Below are positions 1 to 6,646 of a stretch of DNA of 11,803 nt, one piece after another (the stretch's first letter is position 1; each line of letters begins with the position of its first letter). The position numbers were made by a program, and so were the translations under genes. The notes under the pieces are model-generated. The model was not told the DNA's origin, ran no database searches, and worked only from the letters and a program-made list of their open reading frames with translations. Where the stretch lies: contig JAHEMX010000059.1 of assembly GCA_024643445.1 (NCBI GenBank), positions 1 through 11,803 on the forward strand, written 5' to 3'. The DNA is from Desulfobulbaceae bacterium. GTDB lineage: Bacteria > Desulfobacterota > Desulfobulbia > Desulfobulbales > Desulfocapsaceae.

Positions 1-582
1 TTCAGCCTGAGCCAGACGGGTAAAGAGTGTCGCCAGTTCCTCCAGGCCAACCCGTTGTAATTCATACCGCTGACAGCGGGAGAGAATGGTGATCGGTATT
101 TTGTGCAACTCGGTGGTGGCAAAGATGAAATAGACATGCTCGGGGGGTTCTTCGAGGGTCTTCAACAGGGCATTGAAGGCCTCGGTGGTAAGCATGTGCA
201 CCTCGTCGATGATAATTATCTTGTAGCGCGAGGAGGTCGGCAGGTACTTGATCTTATCTTTTAGTTCACGTACTTCCTGGATACCACGGTTCGAGGCGCC
301 GTCGATTTCATGCAGGTCGAAGGAGGAACCGGACATGATCTGGGAACAGGAAAGGCAGTTGTTGCAGGGGACGGGTGTCGGTCCTGTTTCGCAATTGAGT
401 GCCTTGGCCATGAGCCTGGCAAGGGTCGTCTTGCCGACGCCGCGTACACCGGAGAACAGAATGGCGTGCGCCACACGTTGACGCTTAATGCTGTTTTGCA
501 GCGTCTTGACAACAGGCTTCTGGCCGACCACTTCCTCGAATGTCTGTGGCCGGTATTTGCGGGCAAGCACCAGGTAGGACAT
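1..582 (-). CDS. dnaX: DNA polymerase III subunit gamma/tau, N-terminal part (cut by window edge)
   Basis: Clamp-loader ATPase of the replicative polymerase, which opens and loads the beta sliding clamp. Only the first 194 residues are in the window; the 3' end lies beyond position 1. The frame starts MSYLVLARKYRPQTF, the classic DnaX opening. A Walker A motif GVRGVGKT is at residues 45-52. The zinc-module cysteines are C64, C73, C76 and C79. Walker B with DEVH is at 126-129, and the SRC sensor motif (ILSRCQR) is at 166-172. The ATG at 582-580 was chosen because it gives the family N-terminus; the Shine-Dalgarno in front is weak. The SRP RNA gene lies about 50 bp upstream on the same strand, a neighbourhood known from many bacteria. 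Whether tau and gamma are both made cannot be judged because the C-terminal half is missing. Confidence 0.97.
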   Translation of the reverse strand, partial: MSYLVLARKYRPQTFEEVVGQKPVVKTLQNSIKRQRVAHAILFSGVRGVGKTTLARLMAKALNCETGPTPVPCNNCLSCSQIMSGSSFDLHEIDGASNRGIQEVRELKDKIKYLPTSSRYKIIIIDEVHMLTTEAFNALLKTLEEPPEHVYFIFATTELHKIPITILSRCQRYELQRVGLEELATLFTRLAQAE

Positions 583-632
583 CGGATACCCGATTTTTGA
601 AAGGAATAGATTGTTCTGGACACCCAAAAAAT

Positions 633-733
633 GATAGCCGGGCACCCTGCATCACACAAAGTGGCTCACTACCGTTGCTTCCTCCCGGACCTGGCGGGGT
701 TCGTGATTCTTTGTTGCGCAGGACCCGGCTATC
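633..733 (-). ncRNA. ffs: Signal recognition particle RNA, small (4.5S) bacterial type
   Basis: RNA scaffold of the SRP, which binds Ffh and targets nascent membrane proteins. The ends pair perfectly over 10 bp (633-642 with 724-733), and the helix continues with 646-650 against 718-722. The apex carries the conserved Ffh-binding (domain IV) block, read on the minus strand as CAGGTCCGGGAGGAAGCA (about 676-693), with the GGAA-type tetraloop region and the asymmetric-loop bases. The length of about 101 nt fits the small type without an Alu domain. On the minus strand the closing helix is followed directly by a T run (A626-A631 on the plus strand), so the RNA's own helix probably serves as the intrinsic terminator. 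Exact 5' and 3' ends are estimates. Confidence 0.93.
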
Positions 734-767
734 AAACCGAAATCGCTATGCTTCCGAGACCGTATCG

Positions 768-786
768 AAAAAACTCCGCGGGGAGT
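768..786 (-). terminator. Small hairpin plus T-tract upstream of ffs
   Basis: Read on the minus strand, ACTCC - CCGC - GGAGT forms a 5-bp stem with a 4-nt loop and is followed by six T residues (A768-A773 on the plus strand). It lies between a good promoter (820-848) and the start of ffs (733). The stem is short, so termination may be partial or absent. Confidence 0.4.
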
Positions 787-819
787 GATCCTGATCGTCT
801 CCGGAAAGTTCAGGCCGGT

Positions 820-848
820 CTTATACCCTCTTTTATCATCATCGTCAA
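820..848 (-). promoter_or_regulatory. Sigma70-type promoter reading toward ffs
   Basis: On the minus strand TTGACG (848-843) and TATAAG (825-820) are separated by exactly 17 bp, a strong match to the housekeeping consensus. Transcription would start near 811-815 and run through the hairpin at 768-786 toward ffs and dnaX. No better promoter was seen closer to ffs. Confidence 0.6.
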
Positions 849-977
849 GCAATTCCGACGGTATCGTCAGCGCCTCAGTCTCATAGCAAATATAAGGGAT
901 GCAGGTTCAGAGGTCAATGAAAAGGGTGTGTTTTGTGCTGCTCTTTGACAGCCTTCGTGCGCCGGGCCGAAAAGAGA

Positions 978-1013
978 AAAAGCCCCTCACGCGCTGCTGC
1001 GTGAGGGGCTTTT
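978..1013 (-). terminator. Strong intrinsic terminator of the TRAP operon
   Basis: A perfect 15-bp inverted repeat (978-992 with 999-1013) with a 6-nt loop. The stem is GC-rich (GCCCCTCACGC) and is flanked by A's on the left and T's on the right on the plus strand. It can therefore work in both directions. On the minus strand it lies about 100 bp after the dctM stop and ends in a TTTTT tract. It separates the TRAP operon from the ffs-dnaX unit. Confidence 0.92.
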
Positions 1014-1116
1014 GTACCGGTTGTCTTGAGTTTCCTCGGCCGGAGCCGGAAAACGGCGGGGCCCTGCTTGCCGTACGATTTTTTTTGGGTCCCTGCTGCG
1101 CTGTCCTGATGCTATA

Positions 1117-2397
1117 TCAGCCAAGAAGGCGGGGCAGGGTAAGCGATATTGCCGGAATAAAGGTGACGAAGCCCAGGGCCACCAGTATGCCGATGTAAAA
1201 AGGCCAGATTGTTTTTATCGCATCTTCCAGTTTCACGTTGCCCACCGCACAGCCGACAAACAGGCAGGTGCCCACCGGAGGAGTGCAGAGGCCGAGACCA
1301 AGATTAATCAGCAGGATCATGCCGAACTGATAGGGATCTATGCCGATTGAAATGGCGACCGGCAGAAAGATCGGCGTACAGATAAGAATGAGTGCGGCCA
1401 TGTCCATGATCATGCCGAGCAGCAGCAACACGAGGTTTATCATCAAAATAATAATGACCGGATTGTCCGAAATGGCTGTGAGCATCCCGGCCGTTTTCTC
1501 CGGTACCTGGTAAAAAGTCAGCAGGTAGGCGAATGCGCCCGAACAGGCGATCAGGATCATCACCATGGACGTGGTCCTGACTGAGTTTTTTACCGCAAGT
1601 TTGAATTTTTCCCAGGTCAGGGCTCGATAGACAATAACGGTGACGAGAAAGGCGTAAATAGTTCCGAATGCGCCTGATTCCGTAACCGTAAAAATACCGC
1701 TGAGAACACCGCCGACGATAATAACGGCAGTCATCAGCCCGGGCAGTGCGAAAAAGAAATGCTGGACCAGGACGGTGAAGCCGGGGAAAACCTCGGAAGT
1801 ATAGCCCCGTTTGACCGCAACTATATAGGATACGACAGCAAGGCAGATACACATCAGAACACCGGGTATAAACCCGGCAAGGAACAATTTGGAGATGGAA
1901 ATGCCGCCGCCGGCAGCCACCGCGTAAATGATCATGTTGTGACTTGGCGGAATGATGATTCCGGCCAGGGATGAGGTGACGGTCACATTGACAGCGTAAT
2001 CATCATCGTAGCCTTTCTCTTTCATAACCGGAATGAGAATGGAACCAAGCGCTGAAATATCCGCAATAGCCGAGCCTGAGATGCCGCCGAAAAGCATGGA
2101 TGAGAAGACATTGACGATGCCAAGCCCGCCACGCACGGCCCCAACGGCAGAGGAGGCGAAGCGGACCAGCCGCATGGCGATGCCGCCATGAAACATCAGT
2201 TCCCCGGCAAAGATAAAAAACGGGATGGCCATCAGGGCAAATATGCTGATACCGGAGATAATTCGCTGGAAAGCGATAATCATCGGCAACCCTTCGTAAA
2301 AAAAGGCGGAAACAGCAGCTACCCCGAGAGCGAACGCCACCGGCATACCGATAATGACACAAAGAGCAAATATGCCCAATAAGATGAACAAGCCCAT
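1117..2397 (-). CDS. dctM: TRAP transporter large permease subunit (DctM family)
   Basis: The large inner-membrane subunit of a tripartite ATP-independent periplasmic transporter, which carries the solute across coupled to sodium or proton flow. The 426-residue length is normal for the family. It is hydrophobic throughout with about 12 possible membrane segments. Family motifs are visible: GISGSAIAD at residues 105-113 followed by SALGSILIP, and IPPSHNMIIY at 149-158. The second half ends with the usual TPPVG motif (LGLCTPPVGTCLFVG) near the C-terminus. The ATG at 2397 has AGGAG about 10 nt upstream. It is the last gene of the dctP-dctQ-dctM set, 81 bp after dctQ, and is followed by a strong terminator. 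The substrate cannot be read from this subunit. Confidence 0.96.
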   Translation of the reverse strand: MGLFILLGIFALCVIIGMPVAFALGVAAVSAFFYEGLPMIIAFQRIISGISIFALMAIPFFIFAGELMFHGGIAMRLVRFASSAVGAVRGGLGIVNVFSSMLFGGISGSAIADISALGSILIPVMKEKGYDDDYAVNVTVTSSLAGIIIPPSHNMIIYAVAAGGGISISKLFLAGFIPGVLMCICLAVVSYIVAVKRGYTSEVFPGFTVLVQHFFFALPGLMTAVIIVGGVLSGIFTVTESGAFGTIYAFLVTVIVYRALTWEKFKLAVKNSVRTTSMVMILIACSGAFAYLLTFYQVPEKTAGMLTAISDNPVIIILMINLVLLLLGMIMDMAALILICTPIFLPVAISIGIDPYQFGMILLINLGLGLCTPPVGTCLFVGCAVGNVKLEDAIKTIWPFYIGILVALGFVTFIPAISLTLPRLLG

Positions 2398-2478
2398 TAA
2401 TCGAAGATCTCCTGTTTATTCAGTGCATGAGAAAATTTCATCTCGTTTCTAGATAAGATCGTCAAGGCACGTATCCCG

Positions 2479-3003
2479 CTACCCGGGAGTTGTCGTTTCC
2501 TGATCGGTGTCCTTAAAAAAATGGATGAGATGGCCGATGGTGAAGAGAACGATAAAGATTCCACTCAGCAGGATGGGCAGCGCACGCAGCCCCTCGCTTA
2601 CATGGATAAGCGGGATCTCGGTCGTCCACCTGAATACCGTCAGCAGATAGCCGTAGACGATCATTACCAGGCCGAATGCGGCCATGATGATATGTGAGAG
2701 GAACTCGAAAATACGCTGAATCGGTTTTGGACTGATCTCCCGGAAAACCGAAACGCCGAGGTGTGTCTTTCTGTGAATACCGACTGATGCGCCCAGAAAA
2801 CCAATATAAACGACCAGCAGCAGGGAAACCTGCTCTACCCAGGTGGGGGTCGAGTTGAGCACATAACGACCGAAGACCAGCCAGCCGAAGATGATGGTCA
2901 GGACGACGAGGGCAATACCGGTCGCTATGGTATTGATCGTGCTGAGAAGGTCGAGAAAACGGTCATAGCCTGATTTATCAGATAATGTTTTTTCGGTGGA
3001 CAT
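2479..3003 (-). CDS. dctQ: TRAP transporter small permease subunit (DctQ family)
   Basis: The small membrane subunit that pairs with DctM and docks the binding protein. From the ATG at 3003 it has 174 residues and four hydrophobic segments. The family motif lies after the first segment (STPTWVEQVSLLLVV, W55 and E57), followed by GIHRKTHLGV, the conserved region before the third helix. An in-frame TTG at 3045 would add 14 residues, but they are polar and unlike the family. Neither start has a good Shine-Dalgarno. A strong Shine-Dalgarno lies further upstream in front of a 10-codon open frame (3061-3029), so DctQ may depend on upstream translation. It lies between dctP and dctM. Confidence 0.93.
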   Translation of the reverse strand: MSTEKTLSDKSGYDRFLDLLSTINTIATGIALVVLTIIFGWLVFGRYVLNSTPTWVEQVSLLLVVYIGFLGASVGIHRKTHLGVSVFREISPKPIQRIFEFLSHIIMAAFGLVMIVYGYLLTVFRWTTEIPLIHVSEGLRALPILLSGIFIVLFTIGHLIHFFKDTDQETTTPG

Positions 3004-3055
3004 TCGCAATACCCGATAGAATTTTCTGTCACCCTGATGCGGCAAAGTGACTGAG

Positions 3056-3095
3056 GATCATCGCTCCCTCCTGAAAACGGGAGGCAGCGATGATC
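3056..3095 (-). other. Intercistronic hairpin between dctP and dctQ
   Basis: The arms 3056-3065 and 3086-3095 pair over 10 bp. After one C/C mismatch, 3067-3071 pairs with 3080-3084, leaving an 8-nt loop. No T-tract follows on the minus strand, so it is more likely an mRNA-stabilising or processing hairpin than a terminator. It lies just after the binding-protein gene and includes a GGAGG that could act as a Shine-Dalgarno. Confidence 0.8.
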
Positions 3096-3116
3096 TCCGC
3101 CATTATCGAATAGATA

Positions 3117-4103
3117 TCACGGCGTGTTCTGGATGAGCTCGACCAGTGGCTTCAAGGTCGGGTTCTGCTCCAGGTACTTGTCATACACCGGTTTCATAGC
3201 TGCCTGGAAGGCGCTTTTGTCCGGGATCTCGTTAATCTTGACGCCCGCTTTCAGCACTTTTTCCTTGCTGGCAATTTCACGCTCATTCCAGAGTTTTCTC
3301 TGAAGGACGGCGGATTCCTGGGCTGCTTCTTTCAAGATTTTCTGATCTTCTGGAGAGAGTGATTTCCATACGCCCTCATTGATACAGACGGTCTCGGGAA
3401 TGATCAGGTGCTGGGAGTTTGAGTAAAAAGGAGCTACCTCGAAGTGGCCGGTAGACTCATAGGACGGATAGTTGTTTTCAGCGCCATCAACAACGCCGGT
3501 TTTCAGCGACTGGTATACCTCGGCAAAAGCCATCGGCGAAGGATTTCCGCCAAGGGCTGAAATCATGCCGGAGTAGAGATCATTGTTCATGACCCTGACT
3601 TTCATACCGACAACATCGGCAGGGGTCGTAATCGGCTTCTTTGAGTCATAGAAGGAACGTGCTCCGGCATCGTACCAGGCCAGGGCAATAAGGCCTTTTT
3701 TCGACATACCTTCGTTGATCATGTCGCCCGCTTTTCCATCAAGAACGCGCCACATATGACTGACATCTTTGAAAATGAAAGGCAGTGAAACAACATTGGC
3801 CTCGGGAACGATCGGTCCGATCGGGCCCATGTTGAAGTTGGCGATCTCCAGGGCACCAGCGCGCACCTGCTCAATGGCATCCGGCTGGCTGCCAAGCGTT
3901 CCCGCGTGGTACATCTTCAGGGTCATTCTGCCGCCTGATTTTTCTTTCAGTAATTCGGCGAATTTGTCCATTGCAACGGTGTTCGGGTAACCGGCGACAT
4001 GGATATTCCAACCTCGCCATTCCTTGGCCTGGGCTGAAACGGCAAGGCCGATCATCAGAGCTGCAGCTGCGCTTGCGAGAACAATCTTTCTGAAATATTT
4101 CAT
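3117..4103 (-). CDS. dctP: TRAP transporter periplasmic substrate-binding protein (DctP family)
   Basis: Captures an organic acid in the periplasm and hands it to DctQM. A Sec signal peptide is clear: charged start MKYFRK, hydrophobic core, and AQA cleavage after residue 26. The mature protein shows the DctP fold landmarks: AGTLGSQPDAIEQVRAGALE (67-86), LPFIF (107-111), the ligand-side arginine R149 in GARSFY, and the conserved R170 in GMKVRVMNN that pairs with the substrate carboxylate. DGAENN is at 206-211. The ATG at 4103 gives 328 residues with AGAGG 9 nt upstream. The ATG at 4112 adds MTQ but lies directly against that Shine-Dalgarno. A sugar-acid ligand is inferred from the neighbouring aldolase and SDR, not proven. 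It is the first gene of the transporter set. Confidence 0.96.
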   Translation of the reverse strand: MKYFRKIVLASAAAALMIGLAVSAQAKEWRGWNIHVAGYPNTVAMDKFAELLKEKSGGRMTLKMYHAGTLGSQPDAIEQVRAGALEIANFNMGPIGPIVPEANVVSLPFIFKDVSHMWRVLDGKAGDMINEGMSKKGLIALAWYDAGARSFYDSKKPITTPADVVGMKVRVMNNDLYSGMISALGGNPSPMAFAEVYQSLKTGVVDGAENNYPSYESTGHFEVAPFYSNSQHLIIPETVCINEGVWKSLSPEDQKILKEAAQESAVLQRKLWNEREIASKEKVLKAGVKINEIPDKSAFQAAMKPVYDKYLEQNPTLKPLVELIQNTP

Positions 4104-4112
4104 TTGTGTCAT

Positions 4113-4355
4113 CCTCTTTTCTGTGCATGCCGATGCATGCTTTTACCGTTAGGGCACCTGATTGCTCAGGCGTTAATCCCCACTTTGCTGGACATTCTTC
4201 CAAACGAAGTCTACCTGTAATGCACTTTGCTGTCTTTACGCCTCCTCTTTCTTGTTATGGATGGTGAAGAAACCCTCTTATCAGATCTGTGCCTTAATTA
4301 CGTGCTATCCAGATGTAGTATGCCTGTTTTTAATTAACGTTTTTGTGCATTTTAA
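4113..4355 (-). other. Gap between the SDR gene and dctP
   Basis: A 243-bp non-coding stretch, large enough for an own promoter of dctPQM. It is AT-rich near 4310-4350. No convincing -35/-10 pair, no sigma54 -24/-12 element, and no copy of the palindrome seen at 6310 and 6489 was found. Close to dctP there are two GCATGC copies (about 4125-4140) that could pair. Confidence 0.4.
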
Positions 4356-5120
4356 TCACGCAAAATAAAGGCCGCCATTTATTTCAAGAATTTCTCCGGT
4401 GATAAAGGAGCCAAGTTCTGAAACAAAGTAGAGAATGGCTCCGGCGACATCATCCGGGGTGCCACCGCGCTTTAACGGCGTGCTGTTGATCGCTCCCTGG
4501 ATTCCCGCGTCGGTATTAAAGGTTTTATGGAACGGGGTTTCAAGAATCAACCCCGGGGCTACGGCATTTACCGTGATGCCCTGATCCGCGACTTCCTTGC
4601 ACAGCCCCCGGGTGAAGGCAATGATTGCCCCCTTTGATGCGGCGTATGCCGTTGCACCGTTGCCGCCGCCGTTTCGGGCCGCCAGTGATGACATATTCAC
4701 GATCCGGCCCCAGCCGGTATTCATGTAGGGCAATACGGCGCGCGTGCAGAAAAAGGTGGAAGTCACATTAACGTTCATCGTGGTGAACCAGTGCTCATCG
4801 GTCATGTCAACGATAGGGGATCGTTTGACAAGGTGACCGGCATTGTTCATCAGGATATCGATATGGCCGCCCAGTGCGCGGGCTACCTTGTCGACGACCG
4901 TCTTGACCTGGGTACTGTCGGTGGCATCGAGCTGAAAAGCATAGGCTTTTCGACCCATCTGTTCGATGTCCTTGACCGTCTGCTCCCCCTCTTCCCTATG
5001 CGAGTAATAAGTGAGCGCAACGTCAACTCCGCAACGGGCCAGGGCCAGGGAGATGGCACGTCCAATACCGAGATTTCCCCCGGTGACGAAGGCTGTTTTT
5101 CCGGTAAGATCGAGTTTCAT
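4356..5120 (-). CDS. SDR-family NAD(P)-dependent oxidoreductase
   Basis: A classical short-chain dehydrogenase/reductase of 254 residues, the usual length. The Rossmann glycine motif TGGNLGIG is at residues 13-20 and NNAG at 92-95. The catalytic set is N118, S145, Y159 and K163 (YAASK). The C-terminal end, with a VAPGLILETP segment and a final GEILEINGG motif, resembles FabG-like or sugar/polyol SDRs such as gluconate 5-dehydrogenases. Substrate cannot be fixed from sequence. The ATG at 5120 was chosen because GGAG lies 6 nt upstream; the TTG at 5126 abuts that site. It follows the regulator gene by only 9 nt, with the GGAG touching the regulator stop, so the two are surely co-transcribed. 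A role in oxidising or reducing a sugar acid is inferred from context. Confidence 0.92.
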   Translation of the reverse strand: MKLDLTGKTAFVTGGNLGIGRAISLALARCGVDVALTYYSHREEGEQTVKDIEQMGRKAYAFQLDATDSTQVKTVVDKVARALGGHIDILMNNAGHLVKRSPIVDMTDEHWFTTMNVNVTSTFFCTRAVLPYMNTGWGRIVNMSSLAARNGGGNGATAYAASKGAIIAFTRGLCKEVADQGITVNAVAPGLILETPFHKTFNTDAGIQGAINSTPLKRGGTPDDVAGAILYFVSELGSFITGEILEINGGLYFA

Positions 5121-5129
5121 GATCAACTC

Positions 5130-6188
5130 CTATAGTGTTTTATTCTTCTGATAGTGTGCGGTTGAAGTCCTTACTATCAATTTAGGGGACAACATCACAT
5201 GAACCGGTGGTTGGATACTGCTCTCCTCCAGTCGACTGATGAGCCGTTCTACAGCCAGGCGGGTAACATCACGTATGGGCTGTTGCACGGTTGTCAGGGG
5301 TGGCTCGACAACATCAGCTAGGGTGATGTTGTCGATACCGGTGATTGAGAGCTCAGCCGGGATCGTAATACCGAGATCTCGGGCACCGGCATAGACGCCA
5401 AAGGCGTGCATGTCGTTAATGGCAATAATGGCTGTGGGCCGCTCAGCCTTGCTGAGCAGGTAATGGGCTCCCTGCCTGCCGAGCTCTATGGCTGAAGTGT
5501 CACCGAAATTATCGGCAGGTCCGTCCCAGACAAGTTCCTCGTCCGGATCAATCGCGGCCTCCTGCAGGGTTACACGGAAGCCTTGCAAACGATCAGTACG
5601 GCTGACCGGATCAATTGGTCCGGAAATAAAACCGATACGCCGGTGACCGAGGGCCAGCAAATGCTTGGTGATCAGCCTGGTAGCCTGAACGTTGTCTACA
5701 CCTGCGCTGTCGATGGGGTAGCGGTCATTACCCAGATGCGGCCGGTTAAACGCAATGCAGTGCATCCCTTTATCAATGAGACTTTCCAGATGAGTGGAAT
5801 GTATCAGTGAGGAACCAAAGATGATACCACGAATCCCCGATCTCCAGAGTACTTCGGCATATCTCTGTTCACGTCCGGTATCACGGTCGCTGTTGCCAAG
5901 CAATACCTGGAAACCTCGTGCTAAAGCAGCTTCTTCAACAAGGCGGGCAAAAATACCAAAGAATGGATCGGCCACTGACGGAACAATCAGACCGATGAAT
6001 GGTGAGTAGCCGGTTTTGAGCTGCCTGGCAGCAAGATTCGGGGTATAGCCCAGTTTGTTGATGGCCTGCTGAATCCGATCCCTGGTTTCCGGTCGCATGC
6101 GTGTGGATCGGTCGTTCAGCACGTTTGATACGCTGCTGGTCGAGACCTTTGCCAATCGCGCAACATCGGTGATGGTCTTTCTGGGCAT
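5130..6188 (-). CDS. LacI-family transcriptional regulator
   Basis: A ligand-responsive repressor with an N-terminal LacI helix-turn-helix and a periplasmic-binding-protein-like sensor domain. From the ATG at 6188 it has 352 residues. The HTH is ITDVARLAKVSTSSVSNVLN (6-25), with T17, S18 and N22 at the positions that set operator specificity in LacI. The hinge helix PNLAARQL ends in L57, the residue that in this family wedges into a central CpG. The open frame extends upstream to 6296, but the extra 36 residues are unlike the family; GGGGA precedes the ATG at 6188. It is divergent from the aldolase and is followed at 9 nt by the SDR gene. The likely effector is a sugar acid or an intermediate. 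Confidence 0.94.
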   Translation of the reverse strand: MPRKTITDVARLAKVSTSSVSNVLNDRSTRMRPETRDRIQQAINKLGYTPNLAARQLKTGYSPFIGLIVPSVADPFFGIFARLVEEAALARGFQVLLGNSDRDTGREQRYAEVLWRSGIRGIIFGSSLIHSTHLESLIDKGMHCIAFNRPHLGNDRYPIDSAGVDNVQATRLITKHLLALGHRRIGFISGPIDPVSRTDRLQGFRVTLQEAAIDPDEELVWDGPADNFGDTSAIELGRQGAHYLLSKAERPTAIIAINDMHAFGVYAGARDLGITIPAELSITGIDNITLADVVEPPLTTVQQPIRDVTRLAVERLISRLEESSIQPPVHVMLSPKLIVRTSTAHYQKNKTL

Positions 6189-6309
6189 CGGTTTCCCCAT
6201 TGATGAGAAAACGTTTCTTGCTCTTCCTCGAGTATTTCCGGATGCAACGCCCTGATTATGCTCGAGCTGGCTCAGGTGAGTGCAGAAAACAGGCAAGTTG
6301 GGTCATTTG

Positions 6310-6323
6310 GTATAACGATACAC
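6310..6323. promoter_or_regulatory. Putative LacI-type operator, site 1
   Basis: GTATAAC|GATACAC is an imperfect palindrome centred on a CpG (half-site GTnTAnC). It matches the copy at 6489-6502 in 12 of 14 positions and overlaps the expected -10/start region of the regulator's own promoter, so it would give autoregulation. Confidence 0.55.
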
Positions 6324-6348
6324 TTACATTGTTTTTAACCGGTGTCAA
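6320..6348 (-). promoter_or_regulatory. Possible promoter of the lacI-family gene
   Basis: A perfect -35 hexamer TTGACA is on the minus strand at 6348-6343. The -10 is poor: TAAGTG after 16 bp or AAGTGT after 17 bp. The -10 region falls inside operator site 1, as expected for a repressed promoter. The leader would be about 120 nt. Confidence 0.4.
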
Positions 6349-6384
6349 CAGGAAAAAATACACGTGAAGCGATCATGTTTTTTG

Positions 6385-6413
6385 TTAAACTCCTTAAGAT
6401 GCGTGTTTATAAT
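6385..6413 (+). promoter_or_regulatory. Possible promoter for the aldolase gene
   Basis: A perfect TATAAT lies at 6408-6413. A weak -35 (TTAAAC, 6385-6390) sits 17 bp upstream. It is between the two operator-like sites, with a leader of about 225 nt to the aldolase ATG. Confidence 0.4.
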
Positions 6414-6488
6414 GGTAGGTAATGAGAACATTTGAAATTTTTTGGGTGATGACAATTAGTGATGAATACATGCAACTAGCGCGGTAAA

Positions 6489-6502
6489 GTGTAACGATAA
6501 AC
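6489..6502. promoter_or_regulatory. Putative LacI-type operator, site 2
   Basis: GTGTAAC|GATAAAC is CpG-centred and nearly identical to site 1. It lies downstream of the TATAAT at 6408, in the aldolase leader. The distance between equivalent bases of the two sites is 179 bp. Confidence 0.55.
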
Positions 6503-6646
6503 GGCAATCCCTCCCGTGTTGGATTGAATTGTCTTGAATTCCATGCTTTATTGAGCGTCGCTTTGGCTAAAAGATTGCTGCGTAAGTCATTGCCGGTAAG
6601 GCATCATTGCCTATTTTCAAGACTCGGCTAACAGAGGAACAGTATT

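Larger units (their letters stand above)
734..1116. other. Intergenic region between ffs and dctM
   Basis: A 383-bp stretch without a convincing protein gene. It holds the small hairpin (768-786), the promoter (820-848) and the strong terminator (978-1013). In 849-977 and 1014-1116 nothing recognisable was seen. The plus-strand open frames here have no ribosome-binding site and run through the terminator stem. Confidence 0.6.
6189..6646. other. Divergent control region between regulator and aldolase
   Basis: A 458-bp non-coding stretch. It contains two operator-like palindromes (6310-6323, 6489-6502), candidate promoters in both directions, an AAACGTTT palindrome at 6209-6216 close to the regulator start, and overlapping small hairpins at 6591-6612 in the aldolase leader. 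No protein gene is supported here. Confidence 0.6.

Noticed and set aside
899..1198. Plus-strand open frame of 99 codons
   Set aside because: It runs through the perfect terminator stem at 978-1013 and into the 3' end of dctM, has no family-like sequence and no convincing ribosome-binding site.
3871..4203. Minus-strand open frame overlapping the start of dctP
   Set aside because: It overlaps the signal-peptide and N-terminal coding part of dctP in another frame and has arginine-rich, unlikely composition.
4113..4355. Sigma54 promoter for dctPQM
   Set aside because: Some TRAP operons use sigma54, but no GG...GC pair with correct -24/-12 spacing was found.
6209..6216. AAACGTTT palindrome as a third operator
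   Set aside because: It has a central CpG but does not share the GTnTAnC half-site of the two matching copies; short palindromes like this arise by chance.
5130..6296. Longer form of the LacI-family protein starting at 6296
   Set aside because: The extra 36 residues precede the conserved LacI N-terminus, would cover the control region and lack a good ribosome-binding site; the start at 6188 fits the family.
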